DNA from: an uncultured Clostridia bacterium
GTDB lineage: Bacteria > Bacillota > Clostridia > Christensenellales > Borkfalkiaceae
Assembly (NCBI GenBank): GCA_947589565.1
Contig: CANQBW010000009.1
Location: 1 to 40,200 of the forward strand
Reading direction: 5' to 3'
DNA: 40,200 bases
Shown: in pieces, positions 27,201 to 33,821 of the stretch
Numbering within the stretch: position 1 is the stretch's first letter
Layout: each line of letters begins with the position of its first letter
Translations under genes and position numbers: made by a program
The notes under the pieces: model-generated
What the model saw: only the letters and a program-made list of their open reading frames with translations
The model's database searches: none
What the model was told of the DNA's origin: nothing

Positions 27201-27689
27201 ATCGGCGAAGAGGCGTTCGAGAATTGCACAAGTCTTACCAGTATCACCCTTCCCGACACCATCACCTACATCGGCAAGGACGCATTCAAGGGTTGCGGTT
27301 ATTATAATGATACAAATAAATGGACAAATGGCGTTCTGTATATCAATAACCACCTGATCGAGGCGAAGGAAAACGTCGAATACGACGAAGGCACGGAATA
27401 CAAAATCAAAGAAGGCACCCTCACGATCGGCATTCTGGCGTTTGCGAACACGAAAAACGTCACCAAGATCGTTGTCCCCAAGACCGTCGTCCGTATCGGC
27501 GCGGAGGCGTTCAGCAAGTGCACGAGTTTGACTGGAATCGCGTTCGAAGACACTACCGTTGAGTTCCTTGCGAACAAAATCAACAGCATCTCGCGGGTCT
27601 ATTCCGTAGACAAGAACGACGCAGATAACCTCAAAAACCTCAAACACATGGACGGCGAGTGGAAGTTCTACAGAAAAGTTACCAAATAA
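24216..27689 (+). CDS. giant lipoprotein: array of Cys modules followed by BspA leucine-rich repeats
   Basis: 1157 residues from ATG 24216 (AAAAGGAGAAGG upstream; the promoter at 24156-24184 excludes a longer frame). Signal segment with lipobox LCAC (lipid Cys23). Residues about 30-720 are a tandem array of about a dozen modules of the form ATCT..G....TC..CG.....(D/E).ALGH, each with paired CxxC that could bind metal or form disulfides. From about 728 to 1130 are BspA-type LRRs (AFEGCTSL..I.LP.SV pattern). A surface-exposed adhesin or recognition protein is likely. The same Cys module occurs in the lipoproteins at 8806-10350 and 29814-30881. Own promoter and strong terminator: a single-gene unit. 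Confidence 0.87.
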   Translation: MKKLFYPITLVMSICLCIGLCACGEHKHDTGKWIDEVSPTCSQEGVKGHYHCDECGQDVDANGNVITDLKLSKVEHKLAYVSDGNGKHTQKCIYNCGTTGESGDCTYTTTAVLTQATCSSEGEEVQTCTLCGDSKTVKVPGSHIFDKEYIAAEATCTSAGNIGYKHCSVCDKNIGEDGKILENDAWKIPATGTHVYGEGVITKAPTCKDTGEKTVKCLYCDETKTETLSVVDHYPIKVPETPATCEETGLTPGEVCAYCEKVLKAQEVIPALNHTFGKWEIVVEPDDVFGGLQMRTCLICAKSENEEIEKTDHVFDEWKYDEKTKKNSRKCTDCGKTETIDCIYNTGSVIAPTCTEKGYTELTCQLCGHVEHTDETEALGHKFEKYTADETFGDEKTEHKHTHTAICSHCGITDTKECDLSIKTVVAPTCEVNGYTKNTCSVCGSEHEDQLTDATGHTWSKYTYKDENRHVRTCSVCQKEETQACYYTAETTPATCTQEGKTTHTCTTCEHSYEDGVTPMLEHAWDDWKFDEDDEDGTRSHSRTCKNCNKKETEDCTIVSVEDAPTCLSDGTVTETCSVCLTIITKDGATKLGHDWDNWTNDENDPSNHTRTCKKCGETETAPHNLTEKVENEADCLNAKKVKKTCSDCGYSFDTVEGTALGHDWEQTNKGSKDTHSAKCKKCDATEEQSHVFSESNLCSVCGYDCLTYAEEGGHSVLTNDAALPATATKIVIPETHNNQSVTKIGSAAFFKNTYIREIEIPASVTSISSNVFTGCSNLTTITFKDESALKSIGTCAFELCTSLVTIDLPASVESVGYGCFQSCTKLTDVGLDDNVKEIGSFAFNNTALIAENSDKWENGNVLIIGNHLIDTKASETEKYEIPEKTVSIGRGAFTDWTSLKELTIPESVVHFDTDAFKGCDNLTKVTYSGGIETWMKITFANDLASPLHGSATNFTIEGADSEVEIDGKTVKSIPAGTFRGTSITKVTITEGVTSIGEEAFENCTSLTSITLPDTITYIGKDAFKGCGYYNDTNKWTNGVLYINNHLIEAKENVEYDEGTEYKIKEGTLTIGILAFANTKNVTKIVVPKTVVRIGAEAFSKCTSLTGIAFEDTTVEFLANKINSISRVYSVDKNDADNLKNLKHMDGEWKFYRKVTK

Positions 27690-27704
27690 CTCAAAAGTAA
27701 GGCA

Positions 27705-27742
27705 GAAGCTCTCGGAGCAATCCGAGAGCTTCTTCTTTTTTT
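27705..27742 (+). terminator. strong intrinsic terminator
   Basis: GAAGCTCTCGGA, loop GCAA, perfect 12-base-pair return stem (27721-27732), then TTCTTTTTTT. It lies 15 bases after the stop of the giant lipoprotein. Confidence 0.95.
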
Positions 27743-27760
27743 CATTTCTCGTCCTTCTAT

Positions 27761-27851
27761 TGTCATCCTGAGCGGAGCGAAGCGGAGTCGAAGGATCTCG
27801 CTCTTTTGTCCTCCTGGCAGCCGCACCGCCTGCAATTGCAGGCGGTGCGGC
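27761..27851 (+). repeat. dispersed intergenic repeat plus perfect 32-base palindrome
   Basis: TGTCATCCTGAGCGGAGC ... GTCGAAGGATCTC, then a perfect palindrome at 27820-27851 (arm GCCGCACCGCCTGCAA, no loop). Lies between two convergent genes. Confidence 0.7.
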
Positions 27852-27877
27852 GTAGCAAAAAACAATCAAGCGCTAAT

Positions 27878-28663
27878 TTAATTTTTCCCTGTGGGGCCGC
27901 GGTATTGTTTTTCGGGCGGGTTTGAGCCGACAAGGCGGATGGCGCGTTTGGGGCAGAGGTTGACGCAGCGATAGCAGAGCACGCATTTCCCGAGCGGCGT
28001 CGCGCGTTTGTCCTTCAGATAGAGGTTGCCGACGGGACATTTTTTGACGCACAGTCCACAGCCGACGCAGTTCTCGTCGATTTTCAGCCGCTTTCTCTTC
28101 TCACTCTCCCCCTTCGCCCAAAATTTTCGTTGGGAATAATAGCCCACGGCATGGGACAGAACAGAAAATCCCCTCTTTTTTGCGCGGCCCTTGAGAATTT
28201 TCTCCGCGAAACGATCGGCGCGTCTGCGTGCCTTTTGAAGCGTCTTCTCGATCTCCGACCCGTTTTTGATGGGAAATGCTTTGCAATCGGCAAGATTATT
28301 CGGCATATTGAACATCTCCGCACCGATGATCTCCCCGCCGTACTTTTTCACCGTGCGCCCGATCGTCGCGGGGCCGTCTCCCGAAAAGAAATATTGGGTC
28401 TCCACGATGAGAACCTTCTTTTTCGAGAGAAAATTTCCGCATTTGTGCACAAAATTTCGCATGGGAATGGGCGGCGCGGAGCCATAGACGGGAAAGGCAA
28501 ACAGAACGACGTCCGCATTTTTGACGCCCTCGAGCGCTTTTTCCGTGTCTGTGACCTCGATCATTTTGCTTTCATACGCCCCCGAGAGCTTTTTAAGAAG
28601 GTATTCGGTGATGTAGCGCGTGTTTCCCGTGCCCGAAAAATAGACTGCCGTCAAAGTATCCAT
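27878..28663 (-). CDS. EFR1-family flavodoxin-ferredoxin protein
   Basis: 261 residues. N-terminal flavodoxin fold with FMN phosphate loop FSGTGNTRY (9-17) and the FAFPVYGSAPP segment; C-terminal ferredoxin with two 4Fe-4S clusters, C199/C202/C205/C209 and C227/C230/C233/C237. This fusion (EFR1 type) is frequent in anaerobic Firmicutes and is presumed to transfer electrons. The specific partner is unknown. The N-terminus is right because the flavodoxin strand starts immediately, yet no Shine-Dalgarno is visible. Convergent with the giant lipoprotein. Cytoplasmic. Confidence 0.92.
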   Translation of the reverse strand: MDTLTAVYFSGTGNTRYITEYLLKKLSGAYESKMIEVTDTEKALEGVKNADVVLFAFPVYGSAPPIPMRNFVHKCGNFLSKKKVLIVETQYFFSGDGPATIGRTVKKYGGEIIGAEMFNMPNNLADCKAFPIKNGSEIEKTLQKARRRADRFAEKILKGRAKKRGFSVLSHAVGYYSQRKFWAKGESEKRKRLKIDENCVGCGLCVKKCPVGNLYLKDKRATPLGKCVLCYRCVNLCPKRAIRLVGSNPPEKQYRGPTGKN

Positions 28664-28767
28664 ATAAAAATCTATGCGGAAATCGGAAAAAATGATTCTC
28701 TTTTTTCGAAAATTTCGGAATAAAGGGAGAAAATCTGCGCAAGATATGTCTTGGGGGGTGAAATTGA

Positions 28768-28932
28768 ATGGAAAAGTTCAGATCAGGTGAAATCGTCCCG
28801 ATGTCTTGCAACTACAAGGCATACGACAAGAATGGCCAGAGCCATGACGACGAAAAAACTTATCTTGAAAAAGGTACCACGTTCCCGCCTTTGCAGCATG
28901 AGGGCGGCTATTGGGTAATGGACCACAACTAA
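28768..28932 (+). CDS. small conserved-looking protein, YjzC-like
   Basis: 54 residues: MEKFRSGEIVPMSCNYKAYD, then a short acidic stretch, TYLEKGTTFPPLQHEGGYW and VMDHN. The layout (FxxGxxxPxSxxYxxxD ... LEKGxxFPP ... W) resembles small YjzC-type proteins of Firmicutes, whose function is unknown. Support for a real gene: GGGGGG ribosome site nine bases before ATG, a terminator 20 bases after the stop, and no competing gene. It stands alone between a divergent EFR1 gene and a convergent NERD gene. Expression conditions not visible. Confidence 0.75.
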   Translation: MEKFRSGEIVPMSCNYKAYDKNGQSHDDEKTYLEKGTTFPPLQHEGGYWVMDHN

Positions 28933-28951
28933 TCGACCCAAAATAAATGAA

Positions 28952-28988
28952 GGGCTTGTCCTATGGCAAGCCCCGATTTTATTTTGTG
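28952..28988. terminator. bidirectional terminator
   Basis: GGGCTTG / CAAGCCC stem with an 8-base loop, followed by CGATTTTATTTT on the plus strand and TTCATTTATTTT on the minus strand. Serves the small gene and the convergent NERD gene, whose last codons overlap the T-rich tail. Confidence 0.75.
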
Positions 28989-29728
28989 TTGAATTTACAC
29001 TTGGGAAACGCCGAACACTCCAAATAGCTGCCCTCTTTTCCCTCGCGCCTTAAAAGTTTCCCCCCGCACCGCGGACAAATGCCCTTTTTGATGAGTTTTT
29101 TCTTTGCCTTAATGTTCCGGACATGCTGCCGCTCGGAAATTTTCGAGCCCCTTTTCAGCTTTTTAAGCTTTTGATAGTAACCCTTCCTCTCGGAAGAAGA
29201 GAGCGAGACGTTCGTCCGCCTTGAAAGCACGGTCTTAAGTTCCGAGACAGAACAGACCTCCTTCGCGCTCACATTGCGAATGTCCGCATTGTGCAAAAAT
29301 ACGACGACATTTTGAAATACATCCCCCGCTTTCAAGGCTTTTTGAAGCTGTATGATGTGCTTCGAATTTTGTTTGACGGGATTATAAAAAGTGTGACGGA
29401 GTTCACCCCCGCGGAGAATTTGCTCCCAATCGTGCGACGCCTCGTCGCCGCGAATGACGCCGCTCAAGTTCTTGGTCTCGATGACCCAAATTCCGCCCTC
29501 ATTGATGAGCACATGGTCGATCTGACAGGACTGTCCCTCTCTCTCAAAGAGCAAATTGTTGAGGACATACTGTTTTCCTTTGACGTTTCCGCCCAAAATG
29601 TGGGCGACCTCGCTCTCTCCCTGTTTGCCTCTTCGCCTTCTCCGCCATGCCCTTCGCCAAATCAAAAACCCGACGAAGAGCACGACGACAAAAAGGGCAA
29701 TCAGAACATATCTCACTATTTCGCTCAT
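28979..29728 (-). CDS. membrane-anchored NERD-domain nuclease with topoisomerase-type zinc finger
   Basis: 249 residues. An N-terminal helix (about 5-24) is followed by an Arg-rich stretch, so the rest is cytoplasmic. The nuclease-related domain shows GESEVA, then D71 in CQIDHVL and E84-x-K86 in VIETKNLSG, the PD-(D/E)xK-like catalytic arrangement. The C-terminus is a topoisomerase-type C4 zinc finger (C218, C221, C238, C244). Family members are thought to process DNA; target unknown. The start has only a weak GGA 14 bases upstream. The palindromic motif copy 3 lies 24-47 bases before the start. Confidence 0.9.
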   Translation of the reverse strand: MSEIVRYVLIALFVVVLFVGFLIWRRAWRRRRRGKQGESEVAHILGGNVKGKQYVLNNLLFEREGQSCQIDHVLINEGGIWVIETKNLSGVIRGDEASHDWEQILRGGELRHTFYNPVKQNSKHIIQLQKALKAGDVFQNVVVFLHNADIRNVSAKEVCSVSELKTVLSRRTNVSLSSSERKGYYQKLKKLKRGSKISERQHVRNIKAKKKLIKKGICPRCGGKLLRREGKEGSYLECSAFPKCKFNTK

Positions 29729-29751
29729 AATATTAAATATTTTCCTTGATT

Positions 29752-29775
29752 ATGTCTGACATAGTACTATGCAAA
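29752..29775. promoter_or_regulatory. recurrent compound palindrome, copy 3
   Basis: ATGTCTGACAT overlapping CATAGTACTATG, then CAAAA; in the short gap between the thioredoxin-fold lipoprotein stop and the NERD start. Same orientation as the other two copies. Confidence 0.5.
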
Positions 29776-29813
29776 ACCCGCAAAACCAAAATTTCATTTT
29801 GCAAAAGTCCCCT

Positions 29814-30881
29814 CTACGCTCTTTGGAAGCGAAGCTTGCTCGGGTCTGCGATGAGCTCTTCGGAAGCCGTCGAAGTTGTCCCCTTCTCGATATAGGTCTC
29901 GATCATGGACTTAAGGTCTGCGCCGCGCGTATTTTTAAGGACTTTTCCCGTCTCGTCCACATAGAGCCCATAGGGCACGGTGCCCGTATTTACGACGTTT
30001 CGGAAGATCTGCCCGCCCTGCGCGATCATGATGATGTCGTCGGGAATGCCGATCCTCTTCCGATGGTTGTTAACAGTCTCGGGCGATTCATTGTTCGTAT
30101 CGATCATGATCATCAAGAATTGTTCCCTGACCTTCGGGTCGAGATTTTGATACCAGGAGAGCTGGGAACGCAGCATATTTTCGCAAGGGCCGCAGCCGAC
30201 AAAGAAGAAATCGAGATAAACAAGCTTCTTCCCCTTTCTGATCTCGTCGAACCGAAGGTATTCCGACACGTCCTTGGTCGCATCTTTGACGAGGAAATTG
30301 AACATCGTATCCCCGATGTTGACTTTACGGTCGATCTCCTTGTCCGTGATCTCGTCCCGCGTCGAACAGCGGCTGCAAATGCGGTACAGCGCCCCGTCGG
30401 AGTCGGTCAGAACGTTGCCGAAGTCGTGCCCGAGCTTGTCGAGCTTCCTCGTCTGCACGTCCCCGCAGGCGCATTTTCCAGTCTCCTCACCCTCCGTGAG
30501 GCACTTCGGCTCCTTGGTGACCGTCCAGGTATAGCTGTGCTCATGCTTCTCGGGCTCCGGCTCTTTCTCGGGCTTTGAAGGCGTGTTTTCATCTTTCTCC
30601 TGCGAATTTTGATTCTGATCGCTCTGATTTTGATTCTGATCGCTCTGATTTTGATTCTGCTCGTTTTCCTGATTCTGATTTTGACCGTCGTTTTGGCTGT
30701 TATTTTGATTATTCTGATTTTGGTCGTTCTGCGTCTGATCGTTCTGCGTCTGGTCGTTCTGCGTTTGATCGGTCTGCGTTTGATCGGTCTGAGTCTGATC
30801 GATCGGCTTTTCGCCGCACGCCGTAAAGAGCATAGCAAACCCCATAGACGCCAAAATCAGACTGAAAATTTTCTTGTTCAT
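29814..30881 (-). CDS. thioredoxin-fold (TlpA/redoxin-like) lipoprotein
   Basis: 355 residues. Lipobox FTAC (lipid Cys22), a Gln/Asn/Asp-rich linker of TQTDQ and QNQSD units (about 28-95), a Cys module (about 113-175: CLTEGEETGKCACG ... ICSRCS) like those in the LRR lipoproteins, then a thioredoxin fold with redox motif C230-G-P-C233 and a cis-Pro segment (TGTVPYGLYVDETG). Extracytoplasmic thiol-disulfide exchange is likely; it may act on the Cys-rich lipoproteins encoded nearby, which is inference. GGGGGAAG ribosome site and a good promoter (30924-30952) support the start. Confidence 0.9.
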   Translation of the reverse strand: MNKKIFSLILASMGFAMLFTACGEKPIDQTQTDQTQTDQTQNDQTQNDQTQNDQNQNNQNNSQNDGQNQNQENEQNQNQSDQNQNQSDQNQNSQEKDENTPSKPEKEPEPEKHEHSYTWTVTKEPKCLTEGEETGKCACGDVQTRKLDKLGHDFGNVLTDSDGALYRICSRCSTRDEITDKEIDRKVNIGDTMFNFLVKDATKDVSEYLRFDEIRKGKKLVYLDFFFVGCGPCENMLRSQLSWYQNLDPKVREQFLMIMIDTNNESPETVNNHRKRIGIPDDIIMIAQGGQIFRNVVNTGTVPYGLYVDETGKVLKNTRGADLKSMIETYIEKGTTSTASEELIADPSKLRFQRA

Positions 30882-30923
30882 ACACTTCCCCCTATTTACA
30901 AGATTGATTACTTCCTCTTTTTT

Positions 30924-30952
30924 ATTCTACCAGGGTTTTTTCTTCCTGTCAA
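30924..30952 (-). promoter_or_regulatory. sigma-A promoter of the thioredoxin-fold lipoprotein
   Basis: Minus strand TTGACA (30952-30947), 17-base spacer, TAGAAT (30929-30924). Confidence 0.8.
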
Positions 30953-30990
30953 GAACCAATCTCTTTGATTAAAATCGCATTTTGTGGAAA

Positions 30991-32322
30991 TTATTTATCA
31001 AAATCATTTCTAATGCCACCGAATAAGGTATCGCCTGTTCCTCTTTCCATAAGAGAACATACACAAAATTTATCTGCGTCGGGAAAAATTTTGCGGAACG
31101 TAAGATAGAGATTATCGTCATCAATATGAGGTATCGGCGGAAAATCAAACTGTGCGATATTACTTGTTATCAATAATGTTTTGTCCGGCAACTTTAATAA
31201 AAATTTACCTCTACAACTATGAGCTGAAACACATGACATAAAGTATAAAATTTCTTCTATGTCAGCAGTCTTAATATCTTTGATCTTGCACACATATTCT
31301 TGGCGACAATGTAGTAACTCTTCTTCCTCCGACGGGATACGTTTCTCTCCAAAAATTTCCTCTAACATTTTTTCTTCGCGTTTCTCGCTAACAATATAAG
31401 CGCGTTGTTCATTTGTCACCGCATCCGCACCTATGCTAATGAAATAAATTTCGTTATCTTTTTTTGTCTGCACGGCGAAAAAAACATCATTCTCATAGTT
31501 TCTTTTATAATGTTGAACGATTTCCCCGAAATTTTCTCGGATTTCTCCTATCACTTTCGAAAGATTTTGGAATGTGCGATATCCGCCAAAAGCATATCCG
31601 TTTTGACCTGGCGTTATTAGTTCGATTAACCAATGCTCATCAAATAATTCTTTGCCGATTTTTGCCCATTTATAAAACGAAAGATTTTGATTTATCATGG
31701 GCGGGTAGTCTAACAGAAATGACGTAACTTTTTTTGGGGGGACATTATAGTAATTTGCAATTTCAAAAATACGCTTTCGCAATTCTCGCTTGCCCAATAT
31801 AAAGGGGTATTTTAATACAAGTGCCACAATCGCTTCATTACTCATTTCGAAAGTATCAGATAGCCCATTAATTCTGCATGAAAAATATTCTTGCTTGCGA
31901 TATAGCCAAGAAGGATTTTGTATTAGCACCGAAATGCACTCTTCACGCGTTAATTGAAAGGTATGTTCGAAAAATCTGATTCGTTCTCCGAAAATTGTAT
32001 AAGGTCTAATCGTAAAAAGCGTGTTTTCTCTTTTTACATACCCTGTACAATAAATAGTAGATTGTCGTTTGACAAATTCATGCAAACGTCCCATATCACC
32101 AAATTCTTTGAGGTAATACGCAAAGGCTTCAGAAAATTCTTCTACTGAATATGCAATATGATCAGCGTCAACTAAAAAACAACGAGCGTCATCTTTTGAC
32201 AAGTGAAATCGCTCCGTCAGAATATTTTGATATGGACGCATTTTCCGCTCCCATATATGACTTTGATCTTCTAACTTTTTTTTAAGATCGGCATTGACAT
32301 CCTCAAAAGTCAAATCATCCAT
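30991..32322 (-). CDS. protein with mTERF-like helical repeats, otherwise unknown
   Basis: 443 residues from ATG 32322 (GGAG six bases upstream; an upstream TTG would overlap that site). Residues about 124-216 hold three consecutive helical repeats with conserved prolines at 137, 173 and 207: LTREECISVLIQNPSWL, MSNEAIVALVLKYPFIL, VPPKKVTSFLLDYPPMI. This is the mTERF-type pattern (L..EE...L....P..L, period about 35) known from organellar nucleic-acid-binding proteins; a degenerate fourth repeat may start near residue 41. The C-terminal half (about 220-443) is unfamiliar. The DNA is visibly more AT-rich than its neighbours, suggesting transfer. Own promoter and no operon partners. A role in nucleic-acid binding is only a guess. 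Confidence 0.8.
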   Translation of the reverse strand: MDDLTFEDVNADLKKKLEDQSHIWERKMRPYQNILTERFHLSKDDARCFLVDADHIAYSVEEFSEAFAYYLKEFGDMGRLHEFVKRQSTIYCTGYVKRENTLFTIRPYTIFGERIRFFEHTFQLTREECISVLIQNPSWLYRKQEYFSCRINGLSDTFEMSNEAIVALVLKYPFILGKRELRKRIFEIANYYNVPPKKVTSFLLDYPPMINQNLSFYKWAKIGKELFDEHWLIELITPGQNGYAFGGYRTFQNLSKVIGEIRENFGEIVQHYKRNYENDVFFAVQTKKDNEIYFISIGADAVTNEQRAYIVSEKREEKMLEEIFGEKRIPSEEEELLHCRQEYVCKIKDIKTADIEEILYFMSCVSAHSCRGKFLLKLPDKTLLITSNIAQFDFPPIPHIDDDNLYLTFRKIFPDADKFCVCSLMERGTGDTLFGGIRNDFDK

Positions 32323-32349
32323 AAAAAGCTCCAAAAAGTAGATTTATAA

Positions 32350-32378
32350 ATTATACCATATTTAGACGAAAAAGTCAA
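32350..32378 (-). promoter_or_regulatory. sigma-A promoter of the mTERF-like gene
   Basis: Minus strand TTGACT (32378-32373), 17-base spacer, TATAAT (32355-32350), 28 bases before ATG 32322. Confidence 0.85.
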
Positions 32379-32410
32379 TTTGAATTCGCTTCGCTCACTT
32401 TACTCGCCTT

Positions 32411-32497
32411 GAGCTCGTGCGACACGCTTTGATAAACAATAGAACGGCGCGTCGTCGACTCCACTCCGCTCACGCTTCGTTTCGCTCAGAATGACAT
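32411..32497 (-). repeat. dispersed intergenic repeat
   Basis: Minus-strand copy of the TGTCATTCTGAGCG ... GTCGACGACGCGCC ... TTCTATTGTTTATC ... CGCACGAGC family, in the 32323-32841 gap. Confidence 0.7.
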
Positions 32498-32529
32498 AAA
32501 AAACACCGAGAACCTCAGGTTTCTTTCTA

Positions 32530-32854
32530 CCACCTCTTCCCACCAGCACAAGGGGCACCCGCATGGGAAGAGGTGGATTCCCTTCGCTTCGCTCGGGAGC
32601 TTCGTCGGCAGAGTACTTCTCCGAGAAAGAGATTTTCTCACAGTGTCTGCCTCCTCGCGCGACCCACTCTGTACACTTCCTCGCGGGAACCGCTCGAAAG
32701 CGTAGTGGATTTTGCCGACACCCCCAAGGGGGTCCCCTCGGCAAAGCTTCGGCACTTCGTGCCTCGCGCGAACCGGTGGTTCGAAACGATTACCCCGTTC
32801 CACAGCACAAGGGGCACCCAAATGGGTGCCCCTTGTGCTGGTGGGAAGAGGTGG
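32530..32854. repeat. 31-base inverted repeat copying the tRNA-Tyr 3' end
   Basis: 32530-32560 is an exact inverted copy of 32824-32854, which contains the T-stem/acceptor end of tRNA-Tyr, its CCA, and the following bases. The 263 bases between contain more tRNA-like scraps: GGGAAGAGGTGGATTC repeats in direct orientation at 32565-32580, GGTGGTTCGAA lies near 32775, and 32803-32840 is a perfect 18-base-pair hairpin (CAGCACAAGGGGCACCCA, loop AA). No credible gene. It looks like a tRNA-derived repeat or the scar of an element inserted at the tRNA. Confidence 0.65.
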
Positions 32855-32923
32855 ATTCGAACCACCGAAGTCGTTGACGTCAGATTTACAGTCTGATCCA
32901 TTTGGCCGCTCTGGAATCTTCCC
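32842..32923 (-). tRNA. tRNA-Tyr (anticodon GTA)
   Basis: Class II tRNA with acceptor GGGAAGA/TCTTCCC, anticodon loop CTGTAAA, long variable arm, T-arm GGTGG-TTCGAAT-CCACC, discriminator A, and CCA encoded at 32841-32839. Last of five tRNAs transcribed leftward. Confidence 0.95.
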
Positions 32924-32938
32924 TTATGAATTTGTTGG

Positions 32939-33011
32939 AGCTGGTGACCGGAATCGAACCTGCAACCTGCTGATTACAAATCAGCTGCTCTGCCAGTTGA
33001 GCTACACCAGC
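32939..33011 (-). tRNA. tRNA-Thr (anticodon TGT)
   Basis: Acceptor GCTGGTG/CACCAGC, anticodon stem CTGAT/ATCAG around TTTGTAA, T-loop TTCGATT, discriminator T, CCA encoded. Confidence 0.95.
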
Positions 33012-33017
33012 GATTGG

Positions 33018-33090
33018 TGCCTTGGGGTGGAATCGAACCGCCGACATATGGATTTTCAGTCCACCGCTCTACCGACTGAGCTACCAAGGC
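33018..33090 (-). tRNA. tRNA-Phe (anticodon GAA)
   Basis: Acceptor GCCTTGG/CCAAGGC, anticodon loop CTGAAAA, T-loop TTCGATT, discriminator A, CCA encoded. Confidence 0.95.
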
Positions 33091-33131
33091 ATATAGAAGC
33101 CTCATTCCCCGCGAATGAGGCTTATCTTTGG

Positions 33132-33205
33132 CGACCCAAAACGGGCTCGAACCGTCGACCTCCAGCGTGACAGGCTGGCGCTCTAACCAACTGAGCTATT
33201 GGGCC
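33132..33205 (-). tRNA. tRNA-Asp (anticodon GTC)
   Basis: Acceptor GGCCCAA/TTGGGTC (one G-T pair), anticodon loop CTGTCAC, T-loop TTCGAGC, discriminator G typical of tRNA-Asp, CCA encoded. Confidence 0.95.
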
Positions 33206-33238
33206 ATTTCTTGATACATTTTTGCTGCGATATTTTGG

Positions 33239-33312
33239 TGGGCCTTCACGGACTTGAACCGCGGACCGATCGGTTATGAGCCGACTGCTCTAACCAACTG
33301 AGCTAAAGGCCC
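33239..33312 (-). tRNA. tRNA with CAT anticodon: Ile2 (lysidine type) or elongator Met
   Basis: Acceptor GGGCCTT/AAGGCCC, anticodon loop CTCATAA, T-loop TTCAAGT, discriminator A, CCA encoded. The body (GGGCCTTTAGCTCAGTTGG, CGGCTCATAACCG) is closer to bacterial Ile2 tRNAs whose C34 is changed to lysidine than to elongator Met, but sequence alone does not settle it. First tRNA of the cluster. Confidence 0.9.
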
Positions 33313-33339
33313 GCTTCGCTGCAAACACAATGCTTGTAT

Positions 33340-33368
33340 ATCATAGTATATTTACCCGCAAAAGTCAA
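33340..33368 (-). promoter_or_regulatory. sigma-A promoter of the tRNA cluster
   Basis: Minus strand TTGACT (33368-33363), 17-base spacer, TATGAT (33345-33340), 28 bases before the first tRNA. Confidence 0.8.
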
Positions 33369-33502
33369 GTAATTTTTGCCTCTTTTTTCGAAAAACAAAA
33401 AAACTTTTTTCGGCGATTTTTTCTCATCTTCGACCTTCTCCCCTCTTTTTCGCGGATACCGCTCTGTTATAATTTTTTTCGTAAATCCATGGGAGGCTTT
33501 TT

Positions 33503-33811
33503 ATGACCTTGCAATCCCAATCCCGGGGAGACTGTCTCTACTTCTATCTCGCGGGGGAATTAGATGAATGTACCGTCAAAAAGACGCGGGAGGATGCCGA
33601 CCGCATCATCGACGAACATGCGGGGCTCTCCCGCGCCGTCTTCAATCTGACGGGCGTCCGCTTTATGGATTCGACGGGAATCGGTTTTTTGATCGGCAGA
33701 TATAACAAACTCAAAAAATATGGGATCAAGATGTTTTTGGAAAATCCCAACCTCTCGGCAGACAAAGTTCTTTCGGTGAGCGGCGTCTATTCGCTCATTC
33801 CGAAAATTTAA
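33503..33811 (+). CDS. spoIIAA: anti-sigma factor antagonist SpoIIAA
   Basis: 102-residue STAS protein. The phosphorylation motif MDSTGIG is at 55-61 with Ser57, equivalent to Ser58 of Bacillus. Unphosphorylated SpoIIAA binds SpoIIAB and frees sigma-F in the forespore. GGGAGG is six bases before ATG. A TATAAT at 33468-33473 precedes it, but no good -35 or sigma-H box was recognised. First gene of the spoIIA operon. Confidence 0.95.
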   Translation: MTLQSQSRGDCLYFYLAGELDECTVKKTREDADRIIDEHAGLSRAVFNLTGVRFMDSTGIGFLIGRYNKLKKYGIKMFLENPNLSADKVLSVSGVYSLIPKI

Positions 33812-33821
33812 GGTGCTTCTT

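Noticed and set aside
32803-32840. 18-base-pair hairpin after tRNA-Tyr as a terminator
   Set aside because: No T-run follows on the tRNA (minus) strand; kept as part of the inverted-repeat structure instead.
32486-33170. Several overlapping frames of 100-150 codons across the tRNA cluster and the inverted repeat
   Set aside because: They cross tRNA genes or tRNA-derived repeats; products match reverse translations of tRNA arms and have no supporting signals.
33440-33475. Sigma-H promoter for the spoIIA operon
   Set aside because: A TATAAT is present at 33468 but no sigma-H -35/-10 pair (AGGAWWT ... GAAT) could be identified.
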